This document shows positions 24,367 to 33,179 of a DNA stretch of 52,380 nt, one piece after another (positions within the stretch are counted from its first letter, which is position 1; the number at the start of each line of letters is the position of its first letter). The notes below the pieces were generated by a model. The model was given only the letters and a program-made list of their open reading frames with translations, searched no databases and was not told the origin of the DNA. Where the stretch lies: contig JAAESM010000006.1 of assembly GCA_024229395.1 (NCBI GenBank), forward strand, positions 1 to 52,380, read 5' to 3'. The position numbers and the translations under genes are program-made. Source of the DNA: Planctomycetota bacterium. GTDB lineage: Bacteria > Planctomycetota > UBA1135.

Positions 24367-24889
24367 TCGAGCTTGGAAACGCCCACGGTCTCCAGCGCGT
24401 CGAAATCATCTTCGCTGTATGACGGCGGTTTGATTTTGCCGCCAGGCTGCAGGTTGGAGAGGAAGACGTTTGGTAGTGCAGTGATGACATGAAAGTGCTT
24501 GCCCATTGGCAGCAAGTTCAAGAAGCACAGAATCGCAATGTTGTGGATCCAGAACGCGGTTCGCGCAATGGTCTCCAACGCGCTGGCACCCGAAGGCAAC
24601 AGCCAACTTGCCATCGAAGCCATCGGAATGCTCCATGCGGAAGAAGCATTCTCTGCAATAGGATTGGCCAATTGCTTGGCGGTGAGGTTGCTGCCGTCGA
24701 AGAAGGCGTCGGCAATCATCAGCAAAGCGATTAGACCAAGGATGAGCAATGCTTCCGACGTATGTGACTCCTTGGCGAAGCGAGCGGATCGACAGAATCA
24801 GGAAGCCGCCGAACAGCACGATGTGGACCATACCGGCGACCTCTATTTGCCGATCAGAATTTTATACCTTGGAATCCGAAACCCACCCA
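24360..24889 (-). pseudogene. Frameshifted remnant of a membrane Fe-S oxidoreductase (HdrD/NarI-like)
   Basis: Three pieces in different frames read like one protein: MGGFRIPRYKILIGK (from 24889, then TAG), EVAGMVHIVLFGGFLILSIRS (24829 region), and, in another frame from about 24780, ALLILGLIALLMIADAFF and FLNLLPMGKHFHVITALPN down to GVSKLEDF at 24360. The last part is characteristic of proteins joining a nitrate-reductase-gamma-like membrane domain to a ferredoxin/CCG domain. The Cys-rich part that should follow LEDF is absent. At least two frameshifts plus truncation mark it as a pseudogene. Confidence 0.7.
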
Positions 24890-24890
24890 T

Positions 24891-25409
24891 CTAGCCAATC
24901 TTCTTGCCTAAGCGCAACATTTCTTCGGTCTTCAACTCCACCTCATAACCGCGCTCTTCAAATAACTGGATCAGTCTGGAGTTGGTCTTGGAGGTGTCGG
25001 TCACCGCGCGGTCGAGCCCCTGTTCTAGCATCCACTTTTCGCCGACATCGAGCAGTCGGGAAGCTAGACCGATGCGTCGCAACAGCGGGATCACGAAGGT
25101 GGTTGAGAACAAGCCATAACGCTGACCGTTGGCGTCTTGTTCCACATGCACGATGGTGTGACCGAAGATATCGCCACCACCTTCCGGCAAGTCTTCGGGA
25201 TGGCGGTCCTTGGCCAGGATCACTTGGCCGGTGCATGCCCTTGGGTCCATATGCCACATCACGCGATCGCGCAACCAAGACATGCTGTACATGCCGCGCC
25301 CGCGCTCCTCGCCGAGCACCTCGATCAAGGTCTCGCGCATTCGTTCAGCGACAAGCTCCACATGATCCTTGCGGTTCGGATCCAAGGGGCTGATTTCGAT
25401 GTCGGGCAT
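24891..25409 (-). CDS. GNAT family N-acetyltransferase
   Basis: A 172-residue acetyltransferase with the GNAT fold. The acetyl-CoA pyrophosphate-binding stretch is IPLLRRIGLASRLLDVGEKWM, and the C-terminal motif B is TSKTNSRLIQLFEERGYEVE. The substrate is unknown. It is intact although both flanks hold broken genes. Start ATG at 25407-25409. Confidence 0.85.
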   Translation of the reverse strand: MPDIEISPLDPNRKDHVELVAERMRETLIEVLGEERGRGMYSMSWLRDRVMWHMDPRACTGQVILAKDRHPEDLPEGGGDIFGHTIVHVEQDANGQRYGLFSTTFVIPLLRRIGLASRLLDVGEKWMLEQGLDRAVTDTSKTNSRLIQLFEERGYEVELKTEEMLRLGKKIG

Positions 25410-25493
25410 GCACTATTCTAGGCGACGACGTCGGCGCTTTCTTGCCGATTGTTCAGCCGCCTGACCCCCAAGTAATACTCGAAAGAATCGATT

Positions 25494-25805
25494 ATGGAAA
25501 TCCGCGCAGCCACTGCCGACGATACGCCAACTCTAGTCGCCTTCCTTCATGCGATGGCTGCATTCGAGGAGTTGGAGGCAAGCGTGACGAAAGAAGTCTT
25601 GCGCGAGTCTCTCTTTGGCGAGCAACCAGCATCCTTCCCGATCGCAGAGGGTGGCCCCAGCACAACGCAGTACACGCTCTCCGATTACCGCGAAGACTGG
25701 TACATCGGTGCAATCGCCCTGGTGCCTGCGGTATGGATGGCGCATCGATTCTTGAAGAAGCCGTTGCTGAGAGTCGCATGGCAACTTCCCGACGTCAGCA
25801 ACTAG
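25494..25805 (+). pseudogene. Truncated GNAT acetyltransferase joined to an unrelated tail
   Basis: The first 57 residues (MEIRAATADDTPTLVAFLHAM then VTKEVLRESLFGEQPA) match the N-terminus of diamine-acetyltransferase-like GNAT proteins. The acetyl-CoA site (the RxxGxG region) never appears. After AEGGPS the frame continues into DYREDWYIGAIALVPAVWMAHRF and a basic tail, which looks like part of a membrane protein end. I read it as two gene fragments fused in frame; a novel 103-residue protein cannot be excluded. Confidence 0.5.
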
Positions 25806-25823
25806 GACTCGAGTTCCCTAAGT

Positions 25824-27404
25824 TCAGTACTGCACGCAGCAAGCCCACTCCACGCCATCAAGCGCGAGCAGTGCATTCTGGATTTCCTCTTGCGGCTCTT
25901 GATCGAGTTGAATCGCGTTCAGTGCCATGCCCTTGTCGGCATCGCGGCCGAGCGTGAGGTTGGCCACGTTCAATCCATGCTTGGCAATCTCAGTGGTGAG
26001 TGCCGCCAAACGACCTGGCTGATCGATGTTGCGCACGAACAGCATCCAATCCTTCAATTGGGTCTCGAAGTAGAAATGATCCACTTGCACCAACTTGGGC
26101 TTGCTATGGCCAATCACCGATCCGGCTACCACATGACTGCGGCCACCTGCTTCTACCCGCACTTTCAACAAGCCGGCGAAACCGACCGTATCGTTGCCGA
26201 TCACTTCCACGATGCGATAGCCATTCTCATGGGCGATCGAAGTGGCGTTGACCAAGTTCACGTTGCGGCTCAGCAAGTTCTCCAGGAAGCCATGCAGCAC
26301 GGCGGCGTGTACAGCTTGTGTTGGCAACTCCAGCAAATCTCCTGCGCATTCGATCTCGATTTCCGTCACTGGACCATCGAGGAACTTTGCGTGCAAGCGG
26401 CCGAGTGATTCGGCGAGTTGCAGCCACGGTGCCAAGCGCACGGCGGTGGCGCCATCGACACTGAAGGAGTTAACCGCGTTGCGCACCGCGCCATCCTTCA
26501 AGTAGGCCGTCATCTGTTCCGCAATGCGCACGGCAACCTTCTCTTGAGCCTCGTCGGTGCTAGCACCAAGGTGAGGCGTGCAGATTACTTTCGGATGCGT
26601 TCGCAAAGGCGAATCAACTGGCAGTGGTTCCTGTTCAAAGACATCCAAACCGGCGCCGGCAAGATGGCCAGCATCAAGACTTTGCAGCATGGCTGCTTCA
26701 TCGACCAAGCCACCGCGTGCCGCGTTGACGATGCGTACGCCAGGCTTCATTGTCGCGAAGACGTCGGCGTTGACCAGGTGACGGGTGCGTTCGGTCAGCG
26801 GCGTATGCATGGTGAGAAAATCGACCTGCGGCCAGATTTGCTCCAGCTCCATCAACTCGATCCCAAGACTCTCGGCGATTTCCGGTGGCAGGAATGGGTC
26901 ATAACCCAAGACACGCATGCCAAAGCCCTTTAAGCGTGTGGCCACGGCCTGACCAATGCGACCAAGTCCGATTACGCCAACGGTCTTGTCCACCAACTCC
27001 ACACCCATCAACCCTTTCTTCGACCAAGAACCAGAACGCATCTGCGCTTCGGCTTCAGGAATATTGCGGCATAGGCTCAACAACAACGACACCGCATGCT
27101 CGGCGGCCGACAAGGTGTTTTCGCCCGGCGCATTCATCACCAAGATGCCGCGTTCGGTGGCTGCTTCCACATCGATGTTGTCCACACCGGAACCTGCGCG
27201 CCCGATCACCTTTAGGTTCGGTGCTGCATCCATCATGGCCGCATCAACCGTAGTAGCGGAACGCACGACCAAGCCGACGGCATCTTTCACCGCCTCTAAC
27301 TTTTCATCCAAGGGCAAGCCCGGACGATTGTCGACGCTCATTCCGCCTTGTTCGAGTAGGTCCATGCATTCCTGCGCGACCTTGTCTGCGAGTAACACTT
27401 TCAT
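25824..27404 (-). CDS. serA: D-3-phosphoglycerate dehydrogenase (long form)
   Basis: First step of serine synthesis: 3-phosphoglycerate to 3-phosphohydroxypyruvate with NAD+. At 526 residues it is the long type with an intervening ASB domain and a C-terminal ACT domain (LFVRNIDQPGRLAAL). It has the NAD motif GVIGLGRIGQAVATRL, the substrate Arg in NAARGGLVDEAAM and the catalytic His in CTPHLGAST. It overlaps the aminotransferase stop by 4 bp (ATGA), so it is the last gene of the serB-aminotransferase-serA operon. The ACT domain implies feedback by serine. Confidence 0.96.
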   Translation of the reverse strand: MKVLLADKVAQECMDLLEQGGMSVDNRPGLPLDEKLEAVKDAVGLVVRSATTVDAAMMDAAPNLKVIGRAGSGVDNIDVEAATERGILVMNAPGENTLSAAEHAVSLLLSLCRNIPEAEAQMRSGSWSKKGLMGVELVDKTVGVIGLGRIGQAVATRLKGFGMRVLGYDPFLPPEIAESLGIELMELEQIWPQVDFLTMHTPLTERTRHLVNADVFATMKPGVRIVNAARGGLVDEAAMLQSLDAGHLAGAGLDVFEQEPLPVDSPLRTHPKVICTPHLGASTDEAQEKVAVRIAEQMTAYLKDGAVRNAVNSFSVDGATAVRLAPWLQLAESLGRLHAKFLDGPVTEIEIECAGDLLELPTQAVHAAVLHGFLENLLSRNVNLVNATSIAHENGYRIVEVIGNDTVGFAGLLKVRVEAGGRSHVVAGSVIGHSKPKLVQVDHFYFETQLKDWMLFVRNIDQPGRLAALTTEIAKHGLNVANLTLGRDADKGMALNAIQLDQEPQEEIQNALLALDGVEWACCVQY

Positions 27405-28489
27405 GCTTGAACCTCGGCGTTCAGGGCTGCGTCGAAACGCTGAAGAAGATCGGTGAGATCAGCCATAGAGTGTTCACCCATGTGGCCGATGCGGAAGGTC
27501 TTGCCTTTGAGGTCGCCGTAACCATTCGAGACCAACAGCCCTTCAGCTTTGAGCGATTCGAGTGCGGGCACGAAGTCGGGACCGTTGCCACGTGCGATGC
27601 AGCTGACGGTTTCCGACCGATGGCCATCTTGCGGATAGGGGAGCCAACCATGACTGGCGGCCCACTCACGTGTGGCGGCGGCCATCTCGGCATGTCGCGC
27701 CCAACGGTTCTCCAAGCCCTCCTCCTCGATGCGCTTCAGTTGCGCGACCAAGGCATAAAGATGTGCCGTAGATGGGGTGGTCGGCGATTGCTCCTTCTCG
27801 TTGCCTTTAGCCAAACGTAGGAAGTCGAGCACCCAGCCACGATCTTTCACTTGGGTGGCGCGTTGCATGGCGCGCGGGCTGACTGCAGCGATAGCCATGC
27901 CGGCCGGCAGTGCCAAACACTTCTGCAAACCGAACAGGCAGACATCCAACTTCCAGTCATCCACGCGTACCGGCGCACCGGCCATCGAAGAGACGGCGTC
28001 CACGCACAGCAACGTCTCTGGGTAGTCGGCCAACACTTCGGCCAATGGCTCCAGCGGAGTCACCGTGCCAGTGCTGGTCTCGTTATGCACCACTGTGACG
28101 GCGTCGTAACTCTTGCCTTCAGCCTTTGCAGCTTCAAGTGCAGCGCGCAGACCATCCGCATCGATGCCATGGCCCCAGGGGATGTCGATCGCAACCGCCT
28201 GCTTGCCGTTGCTTTTGGCGATCTCGAACCAGCGTTTGCTGAATGCTCCGTTGACCACATGCAGGCTGTGCTCGTGCACCAGGTTGCGGATCGTAGCTTC
28301 CATCATGGCCGACGCCGGAGCGGTCAGCATGAGGATCTCGTTTTGAGTGAGCATCAACTTGCTCAAGCCAGCGCGGGCAGTACCCCACAGCTGAGCGCAT
28401 TCAGGAGTGCGGTGGCCGATGGCGGGGCGCGCCATCTCGGCAAGGATGTCGGGGTGGACCTGGGTCGGTCCGGGAATGAAGAGTTTCAT
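27401..28489 (-). CDS. Class V aminotransferase (SGAT/AGT type), likely phosphoserine aminotransferase
   Basis: PLP enzyme of 362 residues in the alanine-glyoxylate/serine-pyruvate aminotransferase family. It starts MKLFIPGPTQVHPDIL, contains the PLP aspartate in LLCVDAVSSMAG and the Schiff-base lysine in FGLQKCLALPAG. Classical SerC has different flanking motifs. Sitting between serB and serA with 4-bp overlaps on both sides, it very probably performs the phosphohydroxypyruvate transamination. This is inference from the operon; glyoxylate transamination is the alternative. Confidence 0.9.
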   Translation of the reverse strand: MKLFIPGPTQVHPDILAEMARPAIGHRTPECAQLWGTARAGLSKLMLTQNEILMLTAPASAMMEATIRNLVHEHSLHVVNGAFSKRWFEIAKSNGKQAVAIDIPWGHGIDADGLRAALEAAKAEGKSYDAVTVVHNETSTGTVTPLEPLAEVLADYPETLLCVDAVSSMAGAPVRVDDWKLDVCLFGLQKCLALPAGMAIAAVSPRAMQRATQVKDRGWVLDFLRLAKGNEKEQSPTTPSTAHLYALVAQLKRIEEEGLENRWARHAEMAAATREWAASHGWLPYPQDGHRSETVSCIARGNGPDFVPALESLKAEGLLVSNGYGDLKGKTFRIGHMGEHSMADLTDLLQRFDAALNAEVQA

Positions 28490-29166
28490 CGAGGCTGGGC
28501 GATGGGAAGGATGGGAGCGAGCGAAGGTTGGTCGAGGAAGATGGGGGCTTCTTGGCGGACCTTGGTGCGGGTCACGAAGCCACCGAAGCCGACGAACAGG
28601 CCGATTCCTGCAGAGGCTTCGAGGTCGGAGGCGCCGTCACCGACCAACATGGCTTGCTGAGGATCGATCCCCAACTTGGCGCAAACGTCGGCGATGATCT
28701 CCGGCTTGCCGCCGTCGCGTGCCAATGGGTGGGCGCAGGCGATGTCGATGGCCTTGTCCAAAGGTTGGTCGGCGAGCGGAAACGGCACCGCATGGATGGC
28801 GGATGGGTCGAAACCGAGCTTCTCGGCGAAGGGCGCGACGGCCGGGAGCAGACCTCCGGAAATCACGTGGCAGCGAATTCCAGATTCCTGCAAGGCCGCG
28901 ACAGTATTGGCTGCATCGGGAAGTCGTTGCTGCCAATAATGGGAAACGACTTGGTTGAGATCGGCATTCGTTGGCGCGATGGTCTCGAGGCGCTTGCGGA
29001 AAACCGCGCCGAGTGGAATCTCTCCGGCCATGGCGGCGGCGGTCAGTGCGGCCACATCGGCACCACGGAGAGCGGCAAGCTCGTCGATGCCTTCGATTGA
29101 CGCGAGGGTGGAGTCGCAGTCAAAGAAGACGATTTTGGCACCTAGCCAGCCTTTGGGGAGGCTCAC
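28486..29166 (-). CDS. serB: Phosphoserine phosphatase
   Basis: HAD-superfamily phosphatase releasing serine from phosphoserine. Motif I is VFFDCDSTLASIEGIDELA, motif II VISGGLLPAV, motif IV MLVGDGASDLEAS. The frame stays open up to 29382, but that would overlap the molybdoenzyme FAD subunit gene. The GTG at 29164-29166 places motif I near residue 14, as usual; an ATG at 29215-29217 is the alternative. First gene of the serine operon, overlapping the next by 4 bp. Confidence 0.9.
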   Translation of the reverse strand: MSLPKGWLGAKIVFFDCDSTLASIEGIDELAALRGADVAALTAAAMAGEIPLGAVFRKRLETIAPTNADLNQVVSHYWQQRLPDAANTVAALQESGIRCHVISGGLLPAVAPFAEKLGFDPSAIHAVPFPLADQPLDKAIDIACAHPLARDGGKPEIIADVCAKLGIDPQQAMLVGDGASDLEASAGIGLFVGFGGFVTRTKVRQEAPIFLDQPSLAPILPIAQPR

Positions 29167-29261
29167 GGCGGTGAGGATAACAAGGCGAAAGAACCGATTC
29201 ACGGCCGCTCTGGGCATTTCCGCGAGCAGCCCCTGTGGGCGGCCCTGACGAATACCTACGG

Positions 29262-30284
29262 CTAAACGTGGTGGACTGGGCCTTCGTCGCTTGCCGCCGC
29301 GTGCAAGGTGCGGCGCGTGAACACGGGCACCATCAAGTGACGGTACTCGTGGTCGCCAGGAATGTTCGGCATGGGTCGACATTGCTTGGCTGCTAGGTTC
29401 GCGACCTTTTCCACTGCATCATTGAAGTCGTCCTTGCCCGGGTGCGTGCCGATCAATAAGGAGGCTGCTTTCTTCAGCGGCCATGGGCGCGCCTGCAATG
29501 CGACTGCGCAAAGTGCTGCATCTTCGATCGTGCCATCACTACCGAAATTAAGGCGTGCGGCGATTCCGAACAATGGGAAGTCGACCGAGCCGCGATCACG
29601 CAGCTTGCCATAAGCGCCGTGCGAATTCGCAGCAGGCTTTGGTAAGTGAATCGCCACCAACAGTGCGGTGTGTGGCAGCTTTTTATTCCAGATGCCATCG
29701 GCTTGCCACAAGTCGGCAATCGGCAAACGCGCGCGACCTTCCGTGGTGACGAACTCCAACTCAGCGTTCAAGGTCATCAACGCCGGCGCGGTATCGTTCG
29801 AGGCAGCGGCCACACACTTGGAACCGCCTTCGACCACATGGCACTTGCTGCCATCTTTCTTCATGCAGTAACCGAGGGACTTACGCCAGAAGTAAGTCTG
29901 GTTGTACCACTGGCAGCGCGTGTCGAGCATGACATTGCCGCCGAGGGTTCCCATGTTGCGCAGTTGCGGACCGCTCACCAACTTGGCGGCCTGGCACAGC
30001 GCAGGATAGAACTGGTTCAGCTCGGCATGCTTGGTGACTTCCGCCAAGGTAGCCATGGCCCCGATGCGCATGGAGCCATCTTCATCAAGACGAATGCCTT
30101 GCAACTCGCCGATGCCGTTCAGCGCAATCACGCGTTCCGGCGCGAACAGGCCATGCTTCATGTTGGGATTCAAGTCGGTGCCGCCTGCGATGAATCGCGC
30201 GTCGCCTTCGATCTCCAATATCATCGCGACGGCCTCTTCAGCCGTGGCAGGATTCTTGACTTCGAACTTCGGTAAACGCAGCAT
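29262..30284 (-). CDS. Molybdenum hydroxylase FAD subunit with HCR-type 4Fe-4S loop
   Basis: Medium subunit (340 residues) of a xanthine-oxidase-family enzyme. The FAD-binding stretches are FIAGGTDLNPNMK and MGTLGGNVMLDTRC. An insertion carries four cysteines at 124, 140, 148 and 157; the 16-8-9 spacing is identical to Cys122/138/146/155 that I recall as binding the extra [4Fe-4S] cluster in Thauera 4-hydroxybenzoyl-CoA reductase beta. Xanthine dehydrogenase and CO dehydrogenase lack this loop. It is translationally coupled to the large subunit gene (TGATG). Confidence 0.92.
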   Translation of the reverse strand: MLRLPKFEVKNPATAEEAVAMILEIEGDARFIAGGTDLNPNMKHGLFAPERVIALNGIGELQGIRLDEDGSMRIGAMATLAEVTKHAELNQFYPALCQAAKLVSGPQLRNMGTLGGNVMLDTRCQWYNQTYFWRKSLGYCMKKDGSKCHVVEGGSKCVAAASNDTAPALMTLNAELEFVTTEGRARLPIADLWQADGIWNKKLPHTALLVAIHLPKPAANSHGAYGKLRDRGSVDFPLFGIAARLNFGSDGTIEDAALCAVALQARPWPLKKAASLLIGTHPGKDDFNDAVEKVANLAAKQCRPMPNIPGDHEYRHLMVPVFTRRTLHAAASDEGPVHHV

Positions 30285-32614
30285 CAGGCTTGCTCCTCCT
30301 TCGCGCGTAGTGCCGCCAGCACTTTCGCTGGCGTGAACGGTAAGTGTCTTAAGCGAATGCCGACGGCATCAAACACTGCATTGGCGATCGCTGGGATGGT
30401 GGAGTGAAGCGGGCCTTCGCCTGCCTCCTTCGCACCGAATGGACCTTCGGGATCAATGCTCTCGACGATGAGTGCCTCGAGCTCCGGCGTGTCGACCGAA
30501 GTGGGGATGCGGTAGTCCAACAACGATGGACCGGCATGCAGTCCAAAGCGATTGAGGTGATGGCTCTCAAGGCTCACTTCCGCAGCACCCATGTAGGTGG
30601 AGCCTTCCATCTGTCCGCGCACAATCATCGGGTTCAACGCGCGACCACAGTCATGAGCCACCCAGACCTTGTTGACGGTGATGCGCCCGGTCTCGGTGTC
30701 GACCTCGACATCGGCGACATGCGCCGTGAAGGAATAAGCCGGTGAAGAACCAATCGTGCCTCCGCGATAATCACCACCCAGGGTGGGGGTGTTGTAGGCG
30801 CCGGTACTGCCGAGGGTGTCGAACATTTCCTCAGCCAAGTGGAAGGCTTCGACGTGCGTCATGGAGCGTGCTTCGGCGCTCAAGTCCACCACGGTGCCAT
30901 CCATCAAGCGCACATCGCGTGGCTCGACTTCCCAATTCTTGGCGACGGCTTCGACGATCTGCTTGCGCAACTTGCGTGCGCCATCGATCGCGGCATTACC
31001 AACCATGAAGGTGACGCGACTGGAATAGGCGCCTAAGTCGACCGGACACAAGTCAGTGTCGGCCGCGACCACTTTCACATGTTCGACCTTGATCCCTAAC
31101 TCTTCGGCAACCAAGTAAGCCACCATCGAGTTCGAACCTTGGCCGATATCGTTGCCGCCAGTGAAGACGGTGACCAGGCCGGAGCGGTCAATCTTCAACT
31201 GCACGCCGGCTTGCGGCATCTTGTTGGGGTAGACCGGGTAGTTGGTGCCGGAGATGTACATCGATCCAGCAACACCAAGTCCACGACCGAACGGCAACTT
31301 GCCGCGACGCTCTCTCCAGTCGCTGGCCTTCTCCACTTCTTCGAGGCATTGCATAAAGCCATTGGAGGTGACGCGTTGACCATTGACGGTCTCGGTGTGT
31401 TCACCGAGGAAGTTACGTCGGCGGATCTCGATCGGGTCGATTGATAACTGCTCAGCGACTTCATCCAACTGGATCTCGAAAGCGAAGCGCGGTTGCACCG
31501 AACCATGGCCACGCTTGGGACCGTTCGGCGGGCGGTTGGTGAAGACGCGCGTGCTATCGAAACGATAGTTGGGGAAGGCGTATGGACCAGTCAGCAACTG
31601 ACCGGAGTAGTAAGTGGTGACCAGACCGAAGCTCGAATACGAACCGCCATCGATCAACAACTTGGCATCGACTCCCGTGATCGTTCCATCCGCCTTCGCG
31701 GTGGTGCGGTAATGCATCTTCATTGGATGGCGACCGCGGTGCGCATAGAACACTTCTTCGCGCGTCCACAACATCTTCACCGGGCGACCAGTCTTCAGGG
31801 CCAGCTGCGCAACCACGAACTCCAAGGAGAATGGATCGGACTTGCCGCCGAAGCCACCACCAAGGCAAGGCTGGATTACGCGAATGCGCGCTGGGTCAAG
31901 TTCCAAGACACGCGCCAGAGCACGGTGCACATAATGCGTGATTTGGGTGGACGACCACAAGGTGATGCGGCCATCAGAGTTCGGTTGCGCCACAGCACAA
32001 TGCGGCTCAATCGCGGCATGCGTTGTGGAATGGAAGGTGTAGTCCCCTTCGATGACTACATCAGCATCCTCAACTTGAGCGGCCACATCGCCGAACTCCA
32101 ACTCCACATGCTTGGAGATGTTGTCGCGGCGCTTGCGGTCCTCGTGGATCGGCGGCTCGGGAGTGACCAAAGCCTGTTCCGGATCCAAGATCGCATCGAG
32201 CACTTCATACTCGACTTCGATCAAGTCCAGTGCTTCATTGGCAGTGTCTTCATCAACAGCGGCCACGGCAGCGACTTCATCACCGATGAAACGCACCTTG
32301 TCAACCGCAAGCGCGGTTTCATCTGGAGTCCAAGGGATCACGCCGTAACGGACCGGCAACTCCGCGCCGACCAGAACTCCAACCACACCGGGTAGCGCCT
32401 CAGCCTTGGAAGTATCAACCGACAACACACGCGCGTGCGGATGCGGGCTGCGCAACATCTTGGCATGCAGCATGCCGGGTAGCTGGATGTCGTCGGTGTA
32501 GATCGCTTCGCCGGTAGCTTTCGACAAGCCATCGACCTTGCGGTTCTCTTTTCCAACGACGCGGAATCCTTGGTCCCAAGGTGCCTCCGCTCCATGTTGA
32601 TCGCGCGCGGCCAT
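30284..32614 (-). CDS. Molybdenum hydroxylase large (Mo-cofactor) subunit, HCR-like
   Basis: Catalytic subunit of 776 residues binding the molybdopterin cofactor. It has the N-terminal hammerhead domain (KATGEAIYTDDIQLPGMLHA), Mo-cofactor loops LGGGFGGKSDP and GGNDIGQGSNS, and the catalytic glutamate in KEAGEGPLHS (about Glu733). The sequence NRPPNGPKRGHGSVQPRF, in place of the xanthine dehydrogenase type substrate loop, recalls 4-hydroxybenzoyl-CoA reductase alpha. The substrate is undetermined. It lies between the 2Fe-2S and FAD subunit genes with 1-bp stop/start overlaps, so stoichiometric translation is likely. Confidence 0.93.
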   Translation of the reverse strand: MAARDQHGAEAPWDQGFRVVGKENRKVDGLSKATGEAIYTDDIQLPGMLHAKMLRSPHPHARVLSVDTSKAEALPGVVGVLVGAELPVRYGVIPWTPDETALAVDKVRFIGDEVAAVAAVDEDTANEALDLIEVEYEVLDAILDPEQALVTPEPPIHEDRKRRDNISKHVELEFGDVAAQVEDADVVIEGDYTFHSTTHAAIEPHCAVAQPNSDGRITLWSSTQITHYVHRALARVLELDPARIRVIQPCLGGGFGGKSDPFSLEFVVAQLALKTGRPVKMLWTREEVFYAHRGRHPMKMHYRTTAKADGTITGVDAKLLIDGGSYSSFGLVTTYYSGQLLTGPYAFPNYRFDSTRVFTNRPPNGPKRGHGSVQPRFAFEIQLDEVAEQLSIDPIEIRRRNFLGEHTETVNGQRVTSNGFMQCLEEVEKASDWRERRGKLPFGRGLGVAGSMYISGTNYPVYPNKMPQAGVQLKIDRSGLVTVFTGGNDIGQGSNSMVAYLVAEELGIKVEHVKVVAADTDLCPVDLGAYSSRVTFMVGNAAIDGARKLRKQIVEAVAKNWEVEPRDVRLMDGTVVDLSAEARSMTHVEAFHLAEEMFDTLGSTGAYNTPTLGGDYRGGTIGSSPAYSFTAHVADVEVDTETGRITVNKVWVAHDCGRALNPMIVRGQMEGSTYMGAAEVSLESHHLNRFGLHAGPSLLDYRIPTSVDTPELEALIVESIDPEGPFGAKEAGEGPLHSTIPAIANAVFDAVGIRLRHLPFTPAKVLAALRAKEEQA

Positions 32615-33138
32615 TAGCTTTGCACCTCCTTTGCGGAATCCGTCGAAATCGCCGCATGCATGTCAGCCTTAGCCGCAGCAAGCACTGCCTCATAGATCTG
32701 CGTGTAGCCGGTGCAGCGACACAAGTTGCCGGCCAGCGATTCCTTGATCTCCGCAGCGCTTGGATCGGGGTTCTCCGCAAGCAAGGCTTTGGCCGACAGG
32801 ATCATGCCGGGCTGACAGAAACCACATTGCAGCGCACCCGATTCATCGAAGGACTCCTGCAGTGGGTCGGCGCCTTCACCGCCAGCGGCGCGGTGGGCCG
32901 GGAGCAGACCTTCGATTGTCGTAATCTGCTGATCTTCGACTGTGGCGGCCAGACTCAGGCAGCTAAGCGTTGGCGTGCCGTCGACCAGCACCGTGCAGGC
33001 CCCGCAATCACCTTTGTCGCAGCCCTGTTTTGAACCAGTTAGCCCCAATTGATAGCGCAGCACCTCGAGCAAAGTCCAATGCTCAGGTGCTGCTACTTCT
33101 ACGGGGTCGCCGTTGACGTGGAGTCGGAAGACGCGCAT
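32614..33138 (-). CDS. Molybdenum hydroxylase small 2x[2Fe-2S] subunit
   Basis: Electron-transfer subunit of 174 residues. The plant-type ferredoxin cluster is bound by GCDKGDCGACTVLVDG plus Cys60 in SCLSL, and the second cluster by QCGFCQPGM and NLCRCTGY, all eight cysteines being present. First gene of the three-gene operon. No Mo-cofactor chaperone (XdhC/CoxF-like) is seen in the window. The glycosidase gene upstream on the same strand ends only 41 bp before this start, so read-through is possible. Confidence 0.95.
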   Translation of the reverse strand: MRVFRLHVNGDPVEVAAPEHWTLLEVLRYQLGLTGSKQGCDKGDCGACTVLVDGTPTLSCLSLAATVEDQQITTIEGLLPAHRAAGGEGADPLQESFDESGALQCGFCQPGMILSAKALLAENPDPSAAEIKESLAGNLCRCTGYTQIYEAVLAAAKADMHAAISTDSAKEVQS

Positions 33139-33179
33139 GGCCTCGGATTGTACCGAGTCGCGCGACCACCTCCAGGAGC

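Noticed and set aside
31493..32395. Plus-strand 300-codon frame opposite the Mo-subunit
   Set aside because: Antisense shadow of a conserved catalytic gene.
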